From assembly GCA_013298245.1 (NCBI GenBank), contig JAAFHD010000092.1, forward strand, positions 1 through 10,389: DNA of 10,389 bases, read 5' to 3'. The DNA is from Alphaproteobacteria bacterium (GTDB taxonomy: Bacteria; Pseudomonadota; Alphaproteobacteria; Acetobacterales; Acetobacteraceae). Position numbers and translations under genes: made by a program. The notes under the pieces were generated by a model, which was not told the origin of the DNA, searched no databases, and saw nothing but the letters and a program-made list of their open reading frames with translations. This document shows, piece by piece, positions 1 to 7,003 of the stretch (position 1 is its first letter; each line of letters begins with the position of its first letter).

Positions 1-219
1 TGTTCTGCGAAAACATCGAGGCGATCCGCCAATTCGTGCAGTCGCTCTCCGGCACGGAACTCTTCAGCCCGGAAGTCTACTGGCTGACCCAACTGCCCGC
101 CGTGGTGGACTACTGGGATGTCGCGCAGGCCGTCGGCATGGGCCTGGTCCTCTCCCTGCTGGCGACGATCTACCCCAGCTGGCGCGCCGCCCGCACCGAC
201 CCCGTGGTGATGCTGCGCA

Positions 220-227
<8 letters not shown>
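1..227 (+). CDS. lolC: Lipoprotein-releasing ABC transporter permease, LolC/LolE family (3' end only)
   Basis: This is the last 74 codons of an inner-membrane permease of the LolCDE complex, which uses ATP to extract outer-membrane lipoproteins from the inner membrane and pass them to the LolA chaperone. The gene starts before the window; its reading frame begins at base 3. The tail fits the FtsX-like permease domain: a periplasmic stretch containing [13 protein letters not shown], then one last membrane helix (about [16 protein letters not shown]) and the closing [15 protein letters not shown], close to the end of known LolC/LolE proteins. It overlaps the lolD start by 8 bases (ATGAGTGA, 220-227), which suggests translational coupling with its partner ATPase. 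LolC and LolE cannot be separated from this fragment; many alphaproteobacteria carry a single hybrid gene annotated lolC or lolE. The family is secure, the exact symbol is not. Confidence 0.93.
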
Positions 228-900
<673 letters not shown>

Positions 901-936
901 CGCACCCGCCGCCCCTGCGGCATGCTCCCGCCACCC

Positions 937-943
937 GAGGGAG
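937..943 (+). promoter_or_regulatory. Ribosome binding site of the aldehyde dehydrogenase gene
   Basis: The purine run GAGGGAG lies 7 bases before the ATG at 951. It resembles a Shine-Dalgarno sequence and supports that start. It is one of only two clear sites in the window; most other genes here start on or near the preceding stop codon with weak or no visible site. Confidence 0.7.
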
Positions 944-950
944 AAACGCC

Positions 951-2390
951 ATGTCCGAATACCCCAACACCCAACTTTTCATCGCAGGCCAATGGCGCGA
1001 CGCCGAGGGCGGCCGCCGCATCGATGTGCTGAACCCCGCCAGCGAAGAGGTTATCGGCACCGTCGCGCATGCCACCCGCGCCGACCTGGACGCAGCGCTC
1101 GCCTCCGCCGAACGCGGCTTCGCGCAATGGCGCAAGGTCAGCCCCTTCGAACGCGGCAAAGTCATGCGCCGCGCCGCCGACCTGATGCGCTCGCGCGCCG
1201 ACGCCATCGCCCGCATCATGACGCTGGAACAGGGCAAGCCCGTCGCCGAAGCCAAGATGGAAGTCATGGCCGGCTGCGACATCATCGACTGGTTCGCCGA
1301 GGAAGCGCGCCGCACCTACGGCCAGGTGATCCCCGCCCGCGCCGAGGGCGTCTACCAGCTCGCCATCAAGGAACCGGTGGGCGTGGTCGCGGCCTTCACG
1401 CCGTGGAATTTCCCGATCAACCAGGTGGTGCGCAAGGTCTCGATGGCGTTGGCGGCCGGCTGCGCGACCATCGTCAAGCCGCCCGAGGAAACGCCCGCCT
1501 CGCCGGTCGAATTGCTGAAGTGCTTCCTCGATGCCGGCGTGCCCGGCGATGTCATCAACATCGTCTTCGGCACGCCGTCGGAAATCAGCGGCTACCTGGT
1601 GCCGCACCCGATCGTGAAGAAGGTGACCTTCACCGGCAGCACCGTGATCGGCAAGCACCTGGCCGCGCTCGCCGGCCAGCACATGAAGCGCGTGACGATG
1701 GAGCTCGGCGGTCACGCGCCCGCGATGATTTTCGACGACGCCGATGTGGATGGCGCGGCGAAGATTCTCGCCATGGCGAAGTTCCGCAATGCCGGCCAGG
1801 TCTGCGTGTCGCCCACGCGATTCCTGGTGCAGGAAAAGGTCTATGACCGCTTTGTCGCCAGCTTCGTCAGCCACGCGAAGGCGCTGAAGGTGGGCGACGG
1901 CCTGGCCGCCGACACCAACATGGGCCCCATGGCGAATGAACGCCGCATCCCCGTTCTGGAAGCCATGGTCGCCGACGCCCGCGGCAAGGGTGCCGAGGTC
2001 GTCACCGGCGGCAACCGCATCGGCAACAAGGGCTATTTCTACGAGCCCACAGTGGTCGCTGGCGCGTCCACCGAGTTGCTCGGCATGAACGAGGAGCCCT
2101 TCGGCCCGATCGCCTTCATGCGCCCCTTCAAGGACCTGGAAGAAGTCGTCACCGAGGCCAATCGCCTGCCCTACGGCCTGGCCAGCTACGCCTTCACCAC
2201 CAGCGGCAAGACGGCCGCGCGCCTGGCCGCGGGCGTCGAGGTCGGCATGATGACGATCAACCATCTCGGCCTGGCGCTGCCGGAAGTTCCTTTCGGCGGC
2301 GTGAAGGATAGCGGCTATGGCACCGAGGGTGGTTCGGAGGCGATCGACGCCTATCTGAACACCAAATTCGTCAGCCAGACCGGCGTGTGA
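951..2390 (+). CDS. NAD(P)-dependent aldehyde dehydrogenase, succinate-semialdehyde / alpha-ketoglutaric-semialdehyde type
   Basis: This 479-residue soluble enzyme should oxidise an aldehyde to a carboxylate with NAD+ or NADP+. Family landmarks are the substrate/oxyanion asparagine in TPWNFP (N153), the cofactor loop FTGST with G234 following, the general base in MELGG (E251) and the nucleophile in GQVCVSP (C285). The 34-residue spacing between E251 and C285 is the usual one, so the enzyme looks intact. Length and C-terminal pattern (PFGGVKDSGYGTEGG) fit the GabD-like class. The MELGGHAP and NAGQVCVSPTRFLV segments resemble, from memory, the alpha-ketoglutaric semialdehyde dehydrogenase of Azospirillum pentose breakdown. 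Succinate semialdehyde, alpha-ketoglutaric semialdehyde and glutarate semialdehyde are all possible substrates, and no neighbouring gene settles it, so I give no symbol. Start 951 has a good ribosome site. The stop overlaps a GTG of the next gene. Confidence 0.92.
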   Translation: MSEYPNTQLFIAGQWRDAEGGRRIDVLNPASEEVIGTVAHATRADLDAALASAERGFAQWRKVSPFERGKVMRRAADLMRSRADAIARIMTLEQGKPVAEAKMEVMAGCDIIDWFAEEARRTYGQVIPARAEGVYQLAIKEPVGVVAAFTPWNFPINQVVRKVSMALAAGCATIVKPPEETPASPVELLKCFLDAGVPGDVINIVFGTPSEISGYLVPHPIVKKVTFTGSTVIGKHLAALAGQHMKRVTMELGGHAPAMIFDDADVDGAAKILAMAKFRNAGQVCVSPTRFLVQEKVYDRFVASFVSHAKALKVGDGLAADTNMGPMANERRIPVLEAMVADARGKGAEVVTGGNRIGNKGYFYEPTVVAGASTELLGMNEEPFGPIAFMRPFKDLEEVVTEANRLPYGLASYAFTTSGKTAARLAAGVEVGMMTINHLGLALPEVPFGGVKDSGYGTEGGSEAIDAYLNTKFVSQTGV

Positions 2391-2392
2391 TC

Positions 2393-2767
2393 ATGTGGCG
2401 CGCCACGCTGTTCCTGCTGATGCTGGCGCTCTGCGCGCCAGCATCGGCGCAGAGCCTGATCGCGGCCTACACAGCGCGGATCGCGCCGCATGACACGGTC
2501 AATTCCAATGGCGTGCCGCTGACCACCGCGGCCGCCATCATCCGGCAGGACCGCGCCAATTTTCACCGCTTCCGCATTCGCGACGCGGAGGACGAGTCCG
2601 ACCCCTATTTCGCCGACGCCAACAACCGCGCCGCATTGGAAGCGCTGATCGCGCGCGGCACCGTCTCGGCGGGTGCGCTGGCGGGCCTGCGCGGCGGCCA
2701 GGCCATGGTGCGGGTTGAGATATGGACCGGCAGCACCGGCGATTTCGTGCGGGTCCGGGTGTTCTGA
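2393..2767 (+). CDS. Small predicted secreted protein of unknown family
   Basis: I do not recognise this 124-residue protein. It begins with a clear Sec-type signal peptide: basic R3, a hydrophobic core TLFLLMLALC, and a likely cut after A19 (ASA before QS), leaving about 105 residues for the periplasm. C14 is preceded by leucine, which is not a good lipobox, so a lipoprotein is unlikely. The mature part is mixed and soluble, with an acidic DAEDESDPYF patch near residues 63-72 and a basic, hydrophobic end (DFVRVRVF). Two starts are possible: ATG 2393 (used here) or GTG 2387, which would add two residues and overlap the dehydrogenase stop as GTGA. Neither has a clear ribosome site. Codon use resembles the neighbours, and a normal signal peptide plus dehydrogenase coupling argue for a real gene. 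The signal-peptide codons contain a strong inverted repeat. Confidence 0.75.
   Translation: MWRATLFLLMLALCAPASAQSLIAAYTARIAPHDTVNSNGVPLTTAAAIIRQDRANFHRFRIRDAEDESDPYFADANNRAALEALIARGTVSAGALAGLRGGQAMVRVEIWTGSTGDFVRVRVF
2415..2449. repeat. Inverted repeat (hairpin) within the signal-peptide codons of the small secreted protein gene
   Basis: GATGCTGGCGC at 2419-2429 and GCGCCAGCATC at 2435-2445 are perfect reverse complements around a 5-base loop, TCTGC. As RNA the stem extends to about 15 pairs (2415-2429 with 2435-2449), allowing two G-U pairs. No T-run follows, so it does not look like an intrinsic terminator. It begins 22 bases after the ATG at 2393. Whether it has a function is unknown; it may be a by-product of leucine and alanine codons in GC-rich DNA. 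Confidence 0.6.
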
Positions 2768-2809
2768 CCAGGCGGTGAAACCCAAGCCGATCGCGCGTAG
2801 AGTGCAGTG

Positions 2810-5800
2810 ATGCGCGATTCGTTCATCCACCTGCACTGCCATTCCAGCTATTCGCTGAGCGAAGGCGCGATCAAGGCCGAAAAGCTGGCGACACTGGCCG
2901 CCGACGCCGGCATGCCAGCACTGGCCATCACCGACACCGCCAACCTCTTCGGCGCACTGGAATTCGCGCAAGGCTGCGCGGCCAAGGGCGTGCAGCCGAT
3001 CATGGGTGCGCAGCTGTGGTTGTCGCGCGCATCATCGGATGCACGCGCGGAATCCGCGCGCCTGCCGCCCGACGTGCTGGTCGCTTTGGCGATGGACGCC
3101 GAAGGTCTCGACAACCTGCAACGCCTGGTCAGCCTGTCGCATCTGGGCGAGCACGCATCGGGCCGCGCGGCGCTGGAATGGGACGCGATCGCGCGCCATG
3201 GCAGCGGGCTGTTCCTGCTGACCGGCGGCACGCATGGGCCGGTCGCGCGCCTGTTGGCGGAAGGGCGGCGCCCGCGCGCGGAAGCGTTGCTGCGCGAATT
3301 CCGCGAGGCCTTCGATGGGCGTCTGGCGGTGGAGTTGCACCGTCACGGCACCGACCACGACCGCGCCACCGAACCTGGCCAGTTGGCGCTGGCCGATGAA
3401 CTGGCGCTGCCCATCATCGCCGCGAACGACGTGTATTTCGCCAAGCAGTCGATGCACGAAGCCCACGACGCGCTGCTCTGCATCGCCGAGAGCCGCACCA
3501 TGGCCGAGCCCGACCGCCGGCGTGTCACGCCCGAACACTGGTTCAAGCCCGCGGACGCCATGCGCGCGCTGTTCCACGACCTGCCCGATGCCTGCGACAA
3601 CACCCTCGCCATCGCGCGCATGTGCGCGGTGATGACCGAGGTGAAGAAGCCCGCGCTGCCCATCTGCCCCAAGGTGCCGGAGGGCCGCACGGAAGCCGAA
3701 TTCGTCGGCGACATGGCACGCGCAGGGCTGGAAAAGCGGTTGGTCGGCACGCTCTTCGCGCCCATCGACGAATACCGCACGCGGTTGGAATACGAGCTGT
3801 CCGTCATCGAGAAGATGGGCTTCTCCGGCTACTTCCTGATCGTGGCCGACTTCATCCAATGGGCGAAGGAGCAGGGCATTCCGGTCGGGCCAGGCCGTGG
3901 TTCGGGTGCCGGTTCGTTGGCCGCCTGGGCGCTGGAAATCACCGACCTCGACCCCATCCGCTTCGGCCTGCTCTTCGAGCGTTTCCTGAATCCCGAACGC
4001 GTCTCCATGCCCGACTTCGACATCGATTTCTGCCAGGACAGGCGCGACGAAGTCATCGACTATGTGCGCCGCGAATACGGCCAGGAACGCGTGGCGCAGA
4101 TCATCACTTTCGGCAAGCTGCAAGCGAAGGCCGCGGTGCGCGATGTCGGCCGCGTGCTCGGCATGCCCTATGGCCAGGTGGACCGCATCGCGTCGCTGAT
4201 TCCCTTCAACCCGGCCAAGCCCGTCGGCCTGAAGGACGCCATCGCCGGCGAACAACGCCTGCAGGATATGGCCGCCGCGGATGAAACCGTCGCACGCCTT
4301 CTCGACATCGCGCAGCAAGTTGAAGGCCTGTACCGCAACGCCAGCACGCATGCCGCCGGCGTGGTGATCGGGCGCGCGCCGTTGATCGATATCGTGCCGC
4401 TGTATCGCGACCCGCGCAGCCCCGATCTCATCACGCAATACTCCATGAAATACGTGGAGCAGGCGAGCCTGGTAAAGTTCGACTTCCTGGGCCTGAAGAC
4501 GCTGACGGTGATCGAACGCGCACTCGCGCTGCTGGCCGCGCAAGGCACGCCGGTGGACATCAACACCATCCCGCTCGATGACGCGAAGACATATTCGATG
4601 CTCGCACGCGGCGATGCCTCCGGCGTGTTCCAGTTTGAAGGGCAGGGCATGCGCGACTGCCTGCGCGCCATGCGCCCCGATCGGTTGGAAGACTTGATCG
4701 CCGCCGTCTCGCTCTACCGTCCCGGCCCCATGGCCAATATCCCCGCCTATTGTGCGCGCAAGCACGGCGAAAAATGGGACAGCCCGCACCCCTCCATCCA
4801 CGCGATCCTGGAGGAGACCTATGGCATCATGGTCTACCAGGAACAGGTCATGCAGATCGCGCAGGTGATGGCCGGATTCTCCCTCGGCGGCGCGGACCTT
4901 CTGCGCCGCGCGATGGGCAAGAAGGACATGAAGGAGATGGAGCGCCAGCGCGCCGCCTTCACCGAAGGTGCGGTGAAAAACGGCGTGCCGGAGGCCAAGG
5001 CGGTCGAGGTCTTCGACCTGATGCAGCGCTTCGCCGAATACGGTTTCAACAAGTCCCACGCGGCGGCCTACGCGCTGGTCAGCTACCAGACCGCATGGCT
5101 GAAAGCCAACCACACAGTGGCCTTCCTGGCCGCGTCGATGACGCTGGACATGGGCAATACCGACAAGCTCGCGCTGCACATGCAGGAGGCGTCGCGCCTC
5201 GCCATCAAGATCCTACCGCCCGACATCAACCGCAGCTCGGCGGAATTCACCATCGAAGAAGGCGCCATCCGCTTCGCACTGGCCGCGGTGAAACGCGTGG
5301 GCCTGGCCGCCATGCAGGACCTGGTGCGCGCGCGCGAAAAACCCTTCGCGTCCATCGCCGATTTCGCCGAACGCGCCGACCCGCGCGGCATCAACAAGAC
5401 CATGATCGAGATGCTCGCGAAGGCCGGCGCCTTCGACACGCTGGAGGGCAATCGCGCCGCCACGGTGGCGGGCGCCGAGGCCGTCATCCGCCGCGCGCAA
5501 GCCATGGCGGAGGAGCGCTCCACCAACCAGGTCAACCTCTTCGGCGCGGTGGAACAAGGCCCGCCCATGCTGCGCCTGCCGGAAACGCAGCCCTGGCCCT
5601 TGCAGGACAAGCTGGCCTTCGAGCAGGAGTCGGTCGGCTTCCACCTCTCCGCGCATCCGCTCGATGACTACGCGAAGGCGCTGAAGGCACTGGGTGTGAC
5701 GCGCAGCGTGGATGTAAAGGCCGCGGCCGAAGCCGGCGCGCGCCGCATCAAGCTCGCGGGCACGGTGAACAGCCGCAAGGAACGCAACACCAAGACGGGC

Positions 5801-6223
5801 AGCCGCATGGCCTGGGTGTCGATGTCCGACGCATCGGGCAGCTTCGAAGTGACGTGTTTTTCCGAAGTGCTGAACCGCTCCCGCGACCTGCTGGAAGAAG
5901 GCCAGGCGCTGGTCATCACCGCCGAAGCGAAGCTCGAAAACGACGCACTCCGCCTGACCGCGCTGGAGGTGGACAAGCTGGACCGCGCGGCATCCGGCAT
6001 CGCGCAGAACATCCGCCTGTGGCTCGACGGCCCGGCCGCGATCCAGCCCATCCAGGCCATCCTCTCGCGCGAGGGCCGCGGACGCGGCAAGGTTGCGCTG
6101 GTGCCGCGCCTCGGTTCGGGGCTTGATATCGAAGTGGCGCTGCCCGGCGGCTGGAATGTCTCGCCGCGCTTGATGCAGGCGATGAAGGTGCTGCCCGGCG
6201 TGGCGCAGGTGGAGGAGGTCTAG
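2810..6223 (+). CDS. dnaE: DNA polymerase III subunit alpha (DnaE)
   Basis: This 1137-residue protein is the replicative DNA polymerase catalytic subunit. It has an N-terminal PHP domain (from HLHCHS at 7-12 to about residue 210) and a C-family polymerase core. The catalytic aspartates are D402 and D404 in PDFDIDFC and D558 in VKFDFLGLK, matching E. coli D401, D403 and D555. GPGRGSGAGS lies just before the first pair and GFNKSHAAAYA is at 745-755. An internal beta-clamp binding motif QVNLF sits at 907-911, and an OB-fold runs from about 980 to 1055. The length is normal for a DnaE of this group, so the gene is complete. ATG 2810 is used; a GTG directly before it (2807) would add one residue. 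Only a weak TAGAG (2798-2802) precedes it. This is the DnaE type: PolC's inserted exonuclease is absent, and the essential core looks intact, unlike accessory ImuC/DnaE2 paralogues whose gene context is also missing here. Confidence 0.97.
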   Translation: MRDSFIHLHCHSSYSLSEGAIKAEKLATLAADAGMPALAITDTANLFGALEFAQGCAAKGVQPIMGAQLWLSRASSDARAESARLPPDVLVALAMDAEGLDNLQRLVSLSHLGEHASGRAALEWDAIARHGSGLFLLTGGTHGPVARLLAEGRRPRAEALLREFREAFDGRLAVELHRHGTDHDRATEPGQLALADELALPIIAANDVYFAKQSMHEAHDALLCIAESRTMAEPDRRRVTPEHWFKPADAMRALFHDLPDACDNTLAIARMCAVMTEVKKPALPICPKVPEGRTEAEFVGDMARAGLEKRLVGTLFAPIDEYRTRLEYELSVIEKMGFSGYFLIVADFIQWAKEQGIPVGPGRGSGAGSLAAWALEITDLDPIRFGLLFERFLNPERVSMPDFDIDFCQDRRDEVIDYVRREYGQERVAQIITFGKLQAKAAVRDVGRVLGMPYGQVDRIASLIPFNPAKPVGLKDAIAGEQRLQDMAAADETVARLLDIAQQVEGLYRNASTHAAGVVIGRAPLIDIVPLYRDPRSPDLITQYSMKYVEQASLVKFDFLGLKTLTVIERALALLAAQGTPVDINTIPLDDAKTYSMLARGDASGVFQFEGQGMRDCLRAMRPDRLEDLIAAVSLYRPGPMANIPAYCARKHGEKWDSPHPSIHAILEETYGIMVYQEQVMQIAQVMAGFSLGGADLLRRAMGKKDMKEMERQRAAFTEGAVKNGVPEAKAVEVFDLMQRFAEYGFNKSHAAAYALVSYQTAWLKANHTVAFLAASMTLDMGNTDKLALHMQEASRLAIKILPPDINRSSAEFTIEEGAIRFALAAVKRVGLAAMQDLVRAREKPFASIADFAERADPRGINKTMIEMLAKAGAFDTLEGNRAATVAGAEAVIRRAQAMAEERSTNQVNLFGAVEQGPPMLRLPETQPWPLQDKLAFEQESVGFHLSAHPLDDYAKALKALGVTRSVDVKAAAEAGARRIKLAGTVNSRKERNTKTGSRMAWVSMSDASGSFEVTCFSEVLNRSRDLLEEGQALVITAEAKLENDALRLTALEVDKLDRAASGIAQNIRLWLDGPAAIQPIQAILSREGRGRGKVALVPRLGSGLDIEVALPGGWNVSPRLMQAMKVLPGVAQVEEV
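6211..6219 (+). promoter_or_regulatory. Shine-Dalgarno inside the end of dnaE for the following gene
   Basis: GGAGGAGGT covers the final codons of dnaE and lies 4 bases before the ATG at 6224. It is the strongest ribosome site in the window and fixes the start of the solute-binding-like gene, which begins directly after the dnaE TAG. The spacing is slightly short. It would suit reinitiation by ribosomes finishing dnaE as well as independent initiation. Confidence 0.75.
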
Positions 6224-7003
6224 ATGTATAGACGAATGCTGTTCGCACTTCCCGGCGTCGCGCTGGCGCAAGCGCCGCACCCGTTGGCGCCAGGTGGTCG
6301 CGTGCGCGTGGGTATCGGCATCGCGCCCGTCATGTCCGCCTTCTGGGCCAGCCGCGGGCCGGATGGTGCGCCGCGCGGCACCACGGTGGAACTGGCGCGT
6401 GCGCTGGCGCGCGACATCGGCGCGACGCTCGAACTCACCACCTTCAACTCATCCTCCGAAGTGGTCGATGCGGTCGCTGAAGCACGGCTCGACGTCTCCT
6501 TCGTGCCCATGGACGCCGACCGTGCACGCCGCGTGGGCGTCGGCCCCAACTACTTCCTCTCCGTCTCCACCCTCGGCGTGCTGCCCGCCGCCGGCATCAC
6601 CCGCGCCGACGAAGCCAACCGCGAGGGCCTGACCATCGTCGGCGTCCAGGCCACGACCACCTTGCGCAGCGCCGAACGCGCCTTCCCCCGCGCGCAATTC
6701 CTCGCCGCCGTCGGCGTGCCGCAAGCGCTTGAATGGATGCGCGAGGGCCGCGCGCAAGCCGTCGCACTCGGCCTGGAATCGCTGCAAACCCTGCTACCGC
6801 AAGTGCCCGGCCTGCGCATCGTGGAAGGCCATTTCCACGCGCTCGGCACCGCCGTCATCGTCCCGCCCGGCCGCCCTGAACAACTCGCCGCCGCCACCGC
6901 CTGGATCGAAGCGGCCAAGACCAACGGCACCGTCCGCCGCGCGCTCGATGCCGGCGGCATCAGCGGCGACGTCGCACCCGCCGGCAGCCGGTTCACCGCG
7001 TGA
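6224..7003 (+). CDS. Periplasmic solute-binding protein-like, family 3 (amino-acid type)
   Basis: This 259-residue protein resembles the type II periplasmic-binding fold of family 3 solute-binding proteins, which present amino acids or other small polar ligands to ABC permeases. The fold is suggested by the opening strand RVRVGIG (26-32), the GTTVELARALARDIGATLEL segment (52-71), the lobe-closing ARLDVSFVPMDADRARRV (87-104) and the hinge-like PNYFLSVSTLGVLP (108-121). A short signal peptide is likely: Y2-R3-R4, a hydrophobic run, and a cut after A15 (ALA before QA). ATG 6224 follows the dnaE TAG with no gap and in the same reading frame, and has a strong ribosome site. Its TGA overlaps the next ATG by one base. 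No family 3 permease or ATPase lies nearby, so ligand and partner are unknown. It might instead be a sensor or a non-transport binding protein. Confidence 0.8.
   Translation: MYRRMLFALPGVALAQAPHPLAPGGRVRVGIGIAPVMSAFWASRGPDGAPRGTTVELARALARDIGATLELTTFNSSSEVVDAVAEARLDVSFVPMDADRARRVGVGPNYFLSVSTLGVLPAAGITRADEANREGLTIVGVQATTTLRSAERAFPRAQFLAAVGVPQALEWMREGRAQAVALGLESLQTLLPQVPGLRIVEGHFHALGTAVIVPPGRPEQLAAATAWIEAAKTNGTVRRALDAGGISGDVAPAGSRFTA

Noticed and set aside
908..921. Possible terminator hairpin after lolD (GCCGC, loop CCCT, GCGGC)
   Set aside because: The stem is only 5 pairs and no T-run follows; such short GC stems are frequent in this DNA.
2426..2440. Lipoprotein signal in the small secreted protein (C14 after LAL)
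   Set aside because: The residue before the cysteine is leucine, not Gly/Ala/Ser, and a good signal peptidase I site (ASA before Q20) lies a few residues later.
3032..5179. 715-codon open frame on the minus strand opposite dnaE
   Set aside because: It lies entirely inside a well-supported dnaE and its translation is rich in His, Gln, Arg, Gly and Asp without recognisable motifs. Long antisense frames are common opposite GC-rich genes.
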